A stretch of 64,000 bases of DNA from Odobenus rosmarus divergens (Eukaryota > Chordata > Mammalia > Carnivora > Odobenidae). The notes beneath the pieces are model-generated. The model searched no databases, had not been told where the DNA came from, and worked only from the letters and a program-made list of their open reading frames with translations. Where the stretch lies: the NCBI RefSeq assembly GCF_000321225.1, contig NW_004450944.1, forward strand, positions 1,129,299 to 1,193,298. Reading direction: 5' to 3'. Position numbers and translations under genes: made by a program. This document shows, one piece after another, positions 24,135 through 33,930 of the stretch (position 1 is the stretch's first letter; each line of letters starts with the position of its first letter).

Positions 24135-24600
24135 AGTCTGAGATAAACAAAATGTGGAATACCCATACAATGGAATGTTGATTAGCCTTAAAACAGAAGG
24201 AAATCCTGTCACATGCTATATAACATGGACGAACCTAGGGGACATTATGCTAAGTGAAATAAACCAGTCACAAAAAGACTAAAGCCATATGATTCTTCTT
24301 CTATAAGGTACTTAGAGTCATCACATTCTTAGAATGACAGAAAGTGGAATGGTGTCTGTCAGGGGCTGGGAGAAAGAGGGGAATGGGGAATTTGTTGTTT
24401 AATCGGGACAGAATATCAGTTTTGCAGGATGAAAACAGTTCTGCAGGATGAAAACAGTTCTGGAGACGGACGGTGGTGACGGCTGCCCAACAATGTGAAT
24501 GTGCTTAATGCTACTGAACATTAAAAAAAGGGTTAATGTGGCACATTTTAGATGTAAAAGAACTGGTCTGTTGAAAATTTAAAAAAACCAGCCTGGACTA
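24135..24600 (+). repeat. L1M LINE 3' end, forward strand
   Basis: A well-preserved old L1 3' region: 'gataaacaaaatgtggaata', 'cccatacaatggaatgttga', 'cattatgctaagtgaaataa', 'accagtcacaaaaagactaa', 'gtctgtcaggggctgggaga', 'acggacggtggtgacggctg' and 'caacaatgtgaatgtgctta'. A 19-bp unit starting 'gcaggatgaaaacagttct' is duplicated in tandem at 24424-24442 and 24443-24461, and the second copy is absent from the family pattern. Confidence 0.85.
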
Positions 24601-24716
24601 ATGCCAAATATAAGGCTGGAGTTGGTTAAAAAGAATGTTTACATAGCTACACTTAAAGGCTGTGTAGGAAGCCTGCCTCTGGACTTTATTCAAGTGAGCC
24701 CAGGAATGGAGAGGAT

Positions 24717-24815
24717 ACAGACACACACATACACGGACACAGGTATGTGCGTGTGTGGACACGTGTGTATGTGTGCTCACTTGTGTGTGTGTGTGCACGC
24801 GCGTGCAGGTGTGAC
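24717..24815. repeat. CA/TG alternating low-complexity tract
   Basis: A CA-rich part (24719-24745) changes to a TG-rich part (24746-24812, including 'tgtgtgtgtgtgtgcacgcg'), so the two halves are partly complementary. This is simple-repeat DNA and the open frames across it are artefacts. Confidence 0.85.
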
Positions 24816-25582
24816 AGGCAGGCCTGAAGCTACCCTTTGTACAGGATGTAGAAGGAATGAGTCCAGAACATGTTGTGACCCCTGCGGCAGCCCTACCCAC
24901 CCAGGTGTGCAGAAGTCACATATAACAGGATAATTATGTAACTGCAGAGTGTGTGCAATCTGGATTTTTCTGGGGAGGAAAAATCTGGGGAACAAATCCA
25001 CTGCTGCTCCCCAGATTCTCTGGGATTCTCCTGGGGGCACCTAGTCCTAAGGCTTTGCCGCCTCCCAGCCTCATAGCTCGAGCTACCATTCTCGTTTACC
25101 ATGAGCTGGAGGAAATTCCGGAGAAGCTGCATGGGGTTTTTCTCTGGGGACTGCCTGGCTTGCTCTCCCAGCTGACTCCCTCACCCTCCTCCAGATGGGA
25201 CGACAGCCGGCCAGAGTCACAGGCCCACAGAGTATTTGTCCTCAGAGGGGTTTTGGTCCCATGATGAGTGATCTGTGGCCGTCAGGATGCACACATTTGC
25301 CTGGCTTCACAAGACAGCGCGGAGAGCCCATTTTAGGGCAGAACACTGGGAAGCTTCCCCCATTCTACCACTTCTCAAATATGCCTAGCTATTAACATTT
25401 CAGAGGGTAAAAACTAGGGCACGGACTTTCTCATTGGTGTTCTTCTATTCAGTGAAGTAAAACATCTACATTGTTAGAATACACATTTTTTTCAAATAGA
25501 ATTTAATAAAGCATTTTCATTTTGAGTTAAAAAAAAAGGAGGCCATGAATAATTTATAGTATAGCTGGAATTTGTATCATGC
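24816..25582. other. Unique sequence, no gene recognised
   Basis: Open frames at 24953-25264 and 25195-25395 show no recognised domain. No repeat is recognised. Confidence 0.4.
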
Positions 25583-25639
25583 AAAAAAAAAAAAAAAGGG
25601 AAAGAAAGAAAGAAAAAAAAAAAAAAGAAAGAAAGAAAG
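25583..25639. repeat. A-rich/GAAA simple repeat
   Basis: Fifteen A residues, then GGG, AAAG repeats, a second A run and another GAAA run. The shape is typical of an expanded retrotransposon A tail, but no retrotransposon body is identifiable upstream. Confidence 0.85.
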
Positions 25640-25671
25640 TTGATTGAAAATGACCCAGTCTCAAGCCTTCA

Positions 25672-25770
25672 TTTGAAAGTCAAAGCCCAGGGAGGTAAAC
25701 CGATTTGCCCAAGGTCATAGAGTAAATCAGGCCCCAGAACTCTGTCTTCCTGTGTACAGTCTCCTTGCCT
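25672..25770 (-). repeat. MIR fragment, reverse strand
   Basis: 'aaagcccagggaggtaaacc', 'gatttgcccaaggtcataga' and 'gtaaatcaggccccagaact' match the reverse-complemented MIR core. Confidence 0.65.
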
Positions 25771-26794
25771 CCACTAGAGACTCTGGTCATAAATGTGAGG
25801 CTCCAAGAAGATCTGGGATGATGCCATGAGGGCTTCCCTTTACATCCCAGGCCACATGTCGGTAAGTGCTGCATTATTCATTTTTTTTCTTGGGTTGAGA
25901 CATTTTTCTGGATGCCCTTTGCAGTGTTTCTTTTTATAGCACCACAGAGCTCCATGGAGGAGCCGTATCTGGCACACGCCTCCCCTTATATTAATCCCAA
26001 GAGAAAGCTCAGGCTCTAATATTTAAGCTTCCAAGACATTAACGGGGAGGCTCTGCACAAAGTCTCGGTGTTGTGTTTTGTGTCTGCGAATACAACATGC
26101 CTGCCAGAGCACGCTACATCCCCAGGCTGGTGACGCGGACATGGCAGTGACTCTCGGGTCAAAGCCCCCATCCCCACCCCTACCAAGCTGAAGTCACTGC
26201 CCCCGGCCACTCTTTGCTCCCACTAGCCTGCCGTGCCCTGTGACCAGGGTTTGGGATTCATAGGTGGACAGAGGATTTCTGAGCCACTGCTAGCTGTGGA
26301 GGGACAATTCGGGAGAGAGTGTGGTCACTGAAACGCTGGCCATCATAAGACAATGTGGCAGGGTTTGAAGGATGGAATGCGGTCTCGCTCCGCCAGGGAA
26401 CGAACACATTCCTCAATAGGCTTCCTAACTGTGGGCCCAAAGCAAGAGCATCCTACCGTGTCTCTTTTCCTAAGGATTTCTCCTTCAAGGTTAAGAAAGA
26501 GTTTTACAAATAAAGATGGAGAAGAAGAGCAGAAGGCAGGATTCTCAGGGGACACTGCATTGCCTGGCTGTGTAGAGAACGTGCAGGGTGGAGCTTGCAT
26601 TATTGACCTTCCTCAGCACACTCACGATAAACTCAAGCTCACTTGCTTGTGTAAGAATGTCCAACATAGAGTGTAGTTCCTTGTGTACAACAGGGGCCTC
26701 CTAGACGTCACTGAAGGAATTGATATGTGATGGTGGCACTTGTCATTTTCATGTCCCAACCAAATGTAGTTCTAGTTATTCAGCCTCTATCTTC
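25771..26794. other. Unique sequence, no gene recognised
   Basis: Open frames at 26343-26600 (minus) and 26353-26676 (plus) overlap on opposite strands and neither shows a known domain. Confidence 0.4.
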
Positions 26795-26900
26795 ATCTGG
26801 GTTGCCCCAGAAGCTGACTCTGAGACAAGCAGTGGATTTGGGGAGGGGTGGCAGGAAGGCAGCGGCGGAGTGACACAGGGGAGGGAAGGGTGTAGTCCCC
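26795..26900 (-). repeat. Unclassified dispersed repeat, copy E (reversed)
   Basis: 'tgggttgccccagaagctga', 'ctctgagacaagcagtggat' and 'ttggggaggggtggcaggaa' are the reverse complement of the terminal segment of copies A-D (plus-strand sense: ...cctccc(a)aaat..., ...ttctgggg.aaccca). Confidence 0.45.
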
Positions 26901-27906
26901 AGCTTGCGACCTCAGCGGGCACCCCCACCAAGGACACTCTGAAAGGCGATGCTGAGTCACCTTTGAATTGTTCCCACAAAGACGCAGGGAAGCTGGCATT
27001 TATCTGCCAACTCCTGTACAGCACTGGTGAAGTTTGCTCCTGGAGCACTGAGTCCCAGGCATTTTCAGCTTGTTCTATGTTCAGGCTGAGCACACAGCCA
27101 TGACCAGAGAACACCATGAGGGAGAAAGATGAAGAAGCCGATAATTAATTAATCGACCCACCAATGATCCAACACTGTAGTAGGCTCTATGGAAAATAAA
27201 AAAGAACTAGAGAATCTTAGAGTCGCTGGCATTTTTGGCTGCCTCTCTCCCTCCCTTCTATCAGGATCCCAACTCTGCTCAGCTGAGGAGTTCTTACAGC
27301 CAGCCTTTCAGTGACCAACAATGGTGGTTCCATTCTGCTTACTAATACTTGGCTCAGGAACGGGCTTGAGATAGGAGGAGGAAGCGTTCAAGGGGGCATT
27401 AAAAGTCTCCTTGCTGATAACAAGGCACACAGAGCAAGAGATGGGGGTAGGAAGAGAGGGAGGTCTGACAGCAATGCTATCACCTGGGTTCTTTCTTAGG
27501 GGGACCGCACATCCTCAGCCACCTCAGATCGTAGGAACATGAACAAAACCAGAAGGTCCAAGCACGCTACCGAAAGTGCTCTTCAGCCAGAGTTCACCAT
27601 CCCCCACTTGTGTCATTGGTCTCGGGGCGTCTGTGTGGGACTCTGCGCTTATCCCAATTAAATTTCATCTCCTCCATCTGCAGGCTGTGGAGACAGCTTG
27701 GCATCTTGGTCCTTCGTTACACTTTGTGGTTACCACTACAACCCTCGGGTCTCTTGCAAATGTGATAATTATGCCTTTTATGTCTTTGCTGAAATTCTTT
27801 ATGGCTTGACTTTTCTAATCCACTATCATTTGGGAAAATGTTGAACTTGCTGGAGAGTCAAGTGCAGACGCGCCATGATAGAGGCCCCTCCCTACACTGA
27901 GGCTAT
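26901..27906. other. Repeat-free sequence
   Basis: No exon or repeat is recognised. The block 27570-27860 is non-repetitive and mixed in composition. It could be conserved non-coding sequence, but nothing in the sequence alone proves that. Confidence 0.4.
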
Positions 27907-28119
27907 TAAGATTTTATTTATTTATTTGAGATAGAGCAAAGCGCACACGTGAGAGAGAGAGAGAGCATGAGTGGGGGTGGAGAGGCAGAGGGAGAAGGAG
28001 AAGCAGACTCCCCGCTAAGCAGGGAGCCTGACATGGAGCTCTATCCCAGGACCCTGGGAACATGACCTAAGCCAAAGGCAGACGGTTAACCGACTGCCGA
28101 CTGAGCCACTCAGATGCTC
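27907..28119 (-). repeat. Can-SINE (SINEC), reverse strand (left of doublet)
   Basis: Tail 'aagattttatttatttattt', GA-rich body, 'gaagcagactccccgctaag', 'agctctatcccaggaccctg' and head complement 'gccactcagatgctct'. It carries a local duplication (cgactgc then cgactg at 28091-28103). No clear target-site duplication is visible. Confidence 0.9.
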
Positions 28120-28133
28120 TAATCACATTTTTT

Positions 28134-28340
28134 TAAAAAGATTTATTTATTTATTTTAGAGAGAGAGAGAGAGAGGGAGAGCATGAGAGTGGTGGCGGGG
28201 GGAGAGGGAGTAGGAGAATCTCAAGCAGACTCCCTGCTGAGTGTGGAGCACAATGAGGGGCTCCATCTTATGACCCTGAGATCATGAGCCAAAATCAAGG
28301 GTCAGATGCTTAACCAACTGAGCCACCCAGGTGCCCCCAT
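28134..28340 (-). repeat. Can-SINE (SINEC), reverse strand (right of doublet)
   Basis: A second reverse-oriented SINE only 14 bp from the first. It has 'aaaagatttatttatttatt', 'gagaatctcaagcagactcc', 'atgaccctgagatcatgagc' and head complement 'gccacccaggtgcccc'. The target-site duplication 'taatcacattttt' is at 28120-28132 and 28341-28353, so it is an independent insertion. Confidence 0.93.
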
Positions 28341-28353
28341 TAATCACATTTTT

Positions 28354-29679
28354 GAAGCAGTTTGTCCACCAGGTACCAACTGTATTCATGCCCAGTTATC
28401 TGTCTGGTCTCCAATGAAAATAATAACAGATTCTACAAATCTCATGTTGTAATCAAGAACTCTCCCCCCCCATATCTACCTCATAGTCCTGAATTACCTG
28501 GAAATCCTATCACAAAACAGGAACATTTATTAATGACAGGAGCATTTATTAATGACCAGTGCCAAAGATGCCCTCCATGAACCTTTAATCCATCACAAAT
28601 TAGGGGGTCACAGATTGAGGACCACACAACATTGATGCATCTTGCCTTCACTGACCTGGTAACAGTCAACCCCCTAGATGGTCAGGAAGTGCACAAGGTT
28701 GCTGCCAAGCCTCTCTCCACACTGTGGGTCCATAAATATTCAATTACATCAGAGCTGTCTCTAAATCACTGGCTTTGAGTACGCTTGGTAATCTCCAACA
28801 TCTCCGCCTTTTGAACTAGGAGATGGTAATGTTACCAAGGTGGTCAGATTTCTGAAAGGAGTAATTCATTAACATTTGGGGACAGTGCCTTGTAAAATGG
28901 AAAGGGGCCCTGTCGGTGGTGTTAGCAATCCTTCTTCCAAATGCTTTGCAGTAAATGAAGGCTTCAGGTGTATTTTTAGTCTTGTTTAAGGCAGAGAGGG
29001 CAGCTTGGGAACACTCTCAGCCCCTCAAATCCCTCTCCTGAGCATGTTTTTGATGCCCGCGTTGGACAGGGACAAAACAGGGCCTGCACGTGAGCTGGGG
29101 AGAGGGAGCAGCTCAGAGGGGAGTGACAGCATGCAGGGGTCCTGGGACTTGGGCACATGGAGGGCAAAGGCAGCCCAGGGAGACAGGAAGCATCTAAAGC
29201 AAATGTTGTAAAACTGCTTCAATCAGAACCTGAATGCTCGACACCTGTCTCCAGGCTCCTCTCTGCCACCATAACCTACCAACCCCCCACCACTCCTCAC
29301 ATCTCCTGGGACATTTGGCAGTTTTTCATTGGAGACCAGCAGCCAAGGACCTTGAAAACTTGGTCAGGCTCCCAAAGGACTCTGGTGGTGGACAGCATGT
29401 TCCTTGTGTGCATCAGCTCATTCTCTCTTCAAAGGGCTGGATCAGGGTGAGTGATACCAGGGATCTACCGGCAGCCCTTCAATGATGCCCTGTGGATGGG
29501 CAGAGCTTAAGGCTCCCAGTGGGTCCTCTCACTGAGGGTCAGCTGCTGTCCTCTGCTTATTTCCCAGCCCCACCAAGTACCTCAATTTTTCCAGTTAAGC
29601 ATCCAGAGTATCCCACCTCTCTCAACATCCTCCCTGCCTCTCTAATGATATGTCTCCCCAACACCTCACCTCCCCCCAG
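28354..29679. other. Unique sequence, no gene recognised
   Basis: No family or exon is recognised. A 19-bp imperfect tandem pair containing 'catttattaatgac' lies at 28522-28559. Confidence 0.4.
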
Positions 29680-29705
29680 ACACACACACACACACACACA
29701 CACAC
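29680..29705. repeat. (CA)n microsatellite, 13 units
   Basis: A pure alternating AC run, preceded by a C6 tract. It is a likely polymorphic marker. Confidence 0.95.
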
Positions 29706-30845
29706 CTCAGATGCCACACTAGCCCTGTGCTTTCCATTTTTTAAACTTTGCCATTGACAACAGTAAATACAATAAAGACAGAAATACTGCTGGGAGTCTG
29801 ATGGTCAGATAGTAGGTTCTGACGTGAACCTTTGATAAATCGTAACCACCCCTGGAAAATTCTAACCCTGTTCTTTAAAAAGTACACCATCTCTTCCCCT
29901 TGGCGTCTCAACTGTTGGTCTGTGGCTGAAATAAACTTGTGGGATAAGCCCCGAGCGTCTTATCTCTCACACGCAATGCTTCCCCAGAGCAGAGCTGGGC
30001 TTCTTTGAATTATGTTCTTGCGCTGTGATGAGATGTGGTCTGGGCTCCTGAAAATAGCCACACAGAGAATCCTGTCTTATGACATGTGCACAGACTTAGG
30101 ATGTCAAGAAAAGCAAATAAGGATGGGGAGGGTTGCTCTTGGTAAATCTTTACTTTACTAGGGCTGAAAGTCCATTCGAGCACTGCTAGGAAGAAAAAAA
30201 AAAAAAAAACATGAGCTGAAACCTGATTTTCTTTTGGTGGTCTGAGATCTGAGAATCCAATTACATGACAAAGACCATGTGTAGTCCACTCTTGAGGCAG
30301 GCGTGCAGGGAAGAGGGAAACAGCACTAGAAAGGGATGGAGTCACTAAGAAACCAGTTGATAGTTATTTATCCACAGCTGAAAATGCAAACTCCCCAACG
30401 ACCTTGAGACTCTCCCAGCACTACACGCATTTGCAGCCATCATTTAAAATGTCTCATGCACAGGGAGCTGCTGGCCAATCTTCCATTTGCTCTTGCAAAA
30501 GCAGGATTAGCTCAGGTGACAAAATTCTCAGGTTCGCACAAGTGACCTCCCCACTGGGCCACACAGCTGAGTTGTCAGTAGCAATGAAGGAGACAAAGAG
30601 CTGTCTCTACTCAGAGGGCCACAGAGGCTCAATACAACTGATGAACAGATCAAGTAGACACCCATTAACAAGATGACCTGCTGGAGGCCGGGCACAGTTT
30701 CAGGAAGCCCGCCTGAAACATAAGACATCGAGTAAGGTCAGGGCAGCCATGCACAGTTGTGGAGGATGTGCAGTGCACAAAGGCCCCTGGCCGAAAAAGC
30801 AACTGGGTGTCCTTGCCAAGCCAAGAGGGAGGAAAGTGTATTTTT
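29706..30845. other. Unique sequence with a poly-A run
   Basis: No exon is recognised. A 16-A run at 30194-30209 has no identifiable retrotransposon body attached. Confidence 0.4.
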
Positions 30846-30861
30846 AAAAACGTACTTTCTT

Positions 30862-31051
30862 CAGAGTCTAGAGGGGAGGGGGGTGGGGGGATGGGTTAGC
30901 CTGGTGATGGTTGTTAAAGAGGGCACGTTCTGCATGGAGCACTGGGTGTTATACGCAAACAATGAATCATGGAACACTACATCAAAAACTAATGATGTAA
31001 TGTATGGTGATTAACATAACATAATAATAAAAAATAAATAAATAAAATTAA
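30862..31051 (+). repeat. 5'-truncated carnivoran L1, 3' end only
   Basis: A short, well-preserved L1 3' terminus: G-rich tract (30872-30895), 'gatgggttagcctggtgatg', 'gggcacgttctgcatggagc', 'actgggtgttatacgcaaac', 'gaatcatggaacactacatc' and 'gtgattaacataacataata' with an A-rich tail. The target-site duplication 'aaaaacgtactttctt' / 'aaaaacatactttctt' is at 30846-30861 and 31052-31067. The G tract is a canonical G-quadruplex motif of L1 3' ends. Confidence 0.9.
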
Positions 31052-31067
31052 AAAAACATACTTTCTT

Positions 31068-31414
31068 ATTCTTTTAATGTTTTTGTAAATGTCACTGAAG
31101 TATCACATACATTTAAGAAAGTATGTAAATCGTAAGTTGCAGGTTTGATGAATTTTCACAAACTGACCACATCCATGTAATCAGCACCTGGGTCAAGAAA
31201 TAGAACACCAGCATGAACCCCAGAAGTCACCTCCAAAGGCATCCTTAAAAAAACGTGAACCAAGGTGCCATTTGCTTACTATGCCAGTGACCACAAGGCT
31301 GCCACTAGCATAAGGGGCACCTTTCTCCAGTCTGCATGAAAGTGTTCTATGGGCTAGTGGGTCCCAAGAAAGCTGGTCACTAACCTCAAGAACTGACCAT
31401 ATGATGAGGGGCGT
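31068..31414. other. Unique sequence, no gene recognised
   Basis: Nothing recognisable is seen. It leads directly into the tandem duplication. Confidence 0.4.
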
Positions 31415-31838
31415 GGGCACGTGCCGAGATGACAACCTTCTGATACAGGACGTGACGAGTGACAGTGCACAGAAGGAGGGCTTCCTTCTTCTGTGCATAC
31501 TCCTCTTTACCTCCCTCCCACCTTCTCCTCCCCACAGTAAGATTGCTCATTGCTCATTACAGGGCCGGGGAGATGGCATCAGAATGGGGAGCATATTGGC
31601 AGTGAGGGCAGAAAGAAGACGGAACAACTGGGCACATGCCGAGATGACAACCTTCTGATACAGGATGTGACGAGTGACAATGCACAGAAGGAGGGCTTCC
31701 TTCCTCTGTGCACACTCCTCTTTACCTCCCTCCCACCTTCTCCCCACAGTAAGATTGCTCATTGCTCATTACAGGGCTGGGGAGATGGCATCAGAATGGG
31801 GAGCATATTGGCAGTGAGGGCAGAAAGAAGACAGAACA
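31415..31838. repeat. Two-copy direct tandem duplication, ~215 bp unit
   Basis: Copy 1 (31415-31629) and copy 2 (31630 to about 31838) share nearly all bases, starting 'gggcacgtgccgagatgaca' and 'gggcacatgccgagatgaca'. They differ at scattered substitutions and one 3-bp deletion (31531 aligns with 31743). The unit is not a known repeat family. Each copy holds a pyrimidine tract ending in 'ccccacag', which resembles a splice acceptor. Open frames spanning each copy (31401-31658, 31550-31867) therefore encode similar peptides, but no domain or gene context supports translation. Confidence 0.92.
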
Positions 31839-32180
31839 AGACGGGATGCAGGCCCATCTGTCACTGAGAGCTGCCTTGAATTTGGATGTTGCCTGTTGAC
31901 CACTGTCTGAATGTTAGAAGCGAGTCCAGTTTACTGCTTAGTGGAAGGGATCCCCATCATGTCCTCTGAAGCTTCATCTTCTAACCTCTCATGAGCCAGA
32001 GGAAAGGTATGTGCTATGATCTCATTAACCTGTGGAGACACAGCTCCTCTGAACCACAACCTTGGTTCTTTTCAAACTGACACACACCTCTGCCCCCTCA
32101 CCCCAGACAGTTTATGTCTTGAGGAATGGACCCCTGAGCTCTGTTCCTTAGGAAAAAGTGAGGATGCTCAAGAAGTAGTG
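31839..32180. other. Unique sequence, no gene recognised
   Basis: Nothing recognisable is seen. Confidence 0.4.
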
Positions 32181-32182
32181 TA

Positions 32183-32229
32183 TGAATGAATGAATGAATG
32201 AATATGAAGGTTATAAAAAAAAAAAAAAA
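32183..32229. repeat. (TGAA)5 and poly-A simple repeat
   Basis: Five TGAA units (32183-32202) and then, 12 bp on, a 15-A run (32215-32229). The next SINE begins 11 bp further on. Confidence 0.9.
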
Positions 32230-32240
32230 GAAAGGTACTT

Positions 32241-32478
32241 TGGGGCATCTGGGTGGCTCAGTCAGTGAAGCATCAGACTTGATTTCAGCTCAGGCCATAA
32301 TCTCAGGGTCGTGAGATCAAGCCCCAAGGTGGGCTCCGTGCTGGGTGTGGAGCCTGCTTGGGATTCTCTCTCCCTCTCCCTCTGCCCCTTCCCCCTCCCC
32401 CAATGATGCCCCCCTCCAGGTGGCGCATGCTCTCCCTCTTTCTAAAAATAAAAAATAAAAAACAAATAATAATAAAAA
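32241..32478 (+). repeat. Can-SINE (SINEC), forward strand
   Basis: Head 'tggggcatctgggtggctca', 'gtcgtgagatcaagcccc', 'gtgtggagcctgcttgggat', a CT-rich run (32365-32400) and the A-rich tail (32446-32478). The target-site duplication is diverged ('aaaagaaaggtactt' against 'aaaagaaaaggcattt'). It is an older subfamily member. Confidence 0.9.
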
Positions 32479-33385
32479 GAAAAGGCATTTCATTTCCCCT
32501 TATTTTCTACACAATGTTTCTTTCCAATAAAGTTTCAACACAGAGAGTATCTGCAATGCTCTCTGCCTGCCTGGCACAGAGTTTGGACCTCTAGCCATAG
32601 AACAGTGGTAGGAAGGCGGGGCTCCCAAGAGAGCCTACAGTAGAAATATATTCCTCCCCTTTCCCCCAACATGGCCACCAGGAAGAGGTTCTCATTCATC
32701 TCATCTGCCAGACACTATGGAGCTGAGGGAGTGTGCAAGCTCAAGGACAGGGAGAGAATCCACAGTGTGGGAATACTGGCAGAGCTCAGGACACAAGCCC
32801 CAGGCTTGGGCACCTGGCTGGGCAGGGCACCCTGGATGGGAAGACCTGAGACCTGTTTTCCTGATGAAGGCCAAGGCTTTTTTCCCAGTTCCTGACTCAA
32901 AGCCCCAGCCTAGGCCACCATCAGGGTGAGCTTCCTGAAAAGGCAGCCCCTCCCAGGGGCAGGGAGGCCAGTGGACCCTGGGCCCTCTATTTCAGCTGTG
33001 GCTGAGGGGCACACCCTGGCTCTCCTGGCAGAGTCCCACGTCCAGCGTCAGCAACAGCTCTCAGCCTTCTTCTCTGGGCTCTCCCAAAGCCTAGCAAGGC
33101 TGCTCAGGCCCTGGAAGTGCAGAGGAGTGGGCCTCAGCCACAGGGGGGCAGGGACTGGAGGAGAACCCTCCTCACAGCCATCTCTGCAGGGAGACAACTT
33201 CGCAGGGTGTTCTACTCACCTGAGTGCCACGGAACCCCTTAACCCCTTTCGCCCCGAGCAGCGCACTCAACACTGCTCCCTTGACTGGGGCCTCCTCCCC
33301 GCCCCACTCATCTGCCCCCGACTTGGAGTTCCTGCCATCACTCCCCTCATAAACCACGTGAGTCCTTATCTAAAAGAAGGAAGAA
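32479..33385. other. Unique sequence, no gene recognised
   Basis: A 197-codon open frame (32926-33519) runs into the foldback and L1 fragment downstream, shows no known domain, and is rejected as a gene. The region is GC-richer than its surroundings without a CpG island. Confidence 0.4.
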
Positions 33386-33472
33386 GGAGAATTGGTATAA
33401 TTTCTTTTAGGAAGAAATTATACCAATTCTCCACAATCTCTTCCAGAAAATGTAAGTACACAGAATACTTCC
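33386..33472. repeat. Perfect 21-bp foldback with a 68-bp L1-identical segment
   Basis: The left arm (33386-33406) and right arm (33412-33432) are exact inverted complements with a 5-nt loop 'ttagg'. The right arm lies inside a 68-bp stretch (33405-33472) that is base-for-base identical to 38938-39005 of the L1 ORF2 copy 5.5 kb downstream. L1 similarity stops abruptly on both sides. This looks like a templated insertion with snap-back synthesis, or an inverted mini-duplication after L1-mediated repair. Confidence 0.85.
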
Positions 33473-33558
33473 CAGGATGGCCCACACAGGGTGGCCAAAG
33501 GCTGGCTGCTCTGTTGTGACTCCCTCCCAGTAAGTGAGGCTTCCCCTCCATTAAGGAA

Positions 33559-33690
33559 GTGTTGAATCACTACATTGTACACTAATATAACACTGTGTTG
33601 AATCACTGCATTGTACACCTGACACTAATATAACACTGTATGTTAACGACGATGGAATTAAAATTTAAAAAATAAAATGAAATAAAATAC
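33559..33690 (+). repeat. Short L1 3' end with internal tandem duplication
   Basis: 'gttgaatcactacattgtac', 'actaatataacactgtgttg' and then 'gttgaatcactgcattgtac', 'cactaatataacactgtatg', ending in an 'aaataaaat' tail, match a carnivoran L1 3' terminus. The terminal unit is present twice (33559-33596 and 33597-33640), and the first copy lacks about 7 bases found in the second. Confidence 0.72.
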
Positions 33691-33754
33691 TTAAACCTTA
33701 AAAAAAGAAAAGATCAGAAAAGGAAAAATGACCTCCAGCTTTTCACTCTTGCTC

Positions 33755-33930
33755 CAATACTGATAATTTATGGAGCACCTGCAAGGTGGCAGGACTGTGC
33801 TGAGTGGCTCTCTGTGGTTTACCTGATCGAATCCTTGACAACTGCCTGTGTGATTGGCACAAGCTGCTAGGTGGTGCGGCCTAGATTGGACCCAGAGGTG
33901 GTCTGAGTCCAACCTCACACCTCTAACCAC
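33755..33930 (-). repeat. MIR SINE, reverse strand
   Basis: 'taatttatggagcacctgca', 'ggtggcaggactgtgctgag', a middle 'tgcctgtgtgattgg', 'ctgctaggtggtgcggccta' and 'agtccaacctcacacctcta' are in the reverse MIR order. Confidence 0.65.

Noticed and set aside
31401..31867. Repeated peptide-coding gene in the tandem duplication
   Set aside because: The similar peptides follow automatically from duplicating DNA. No start context, domain or exon structure supports translation.
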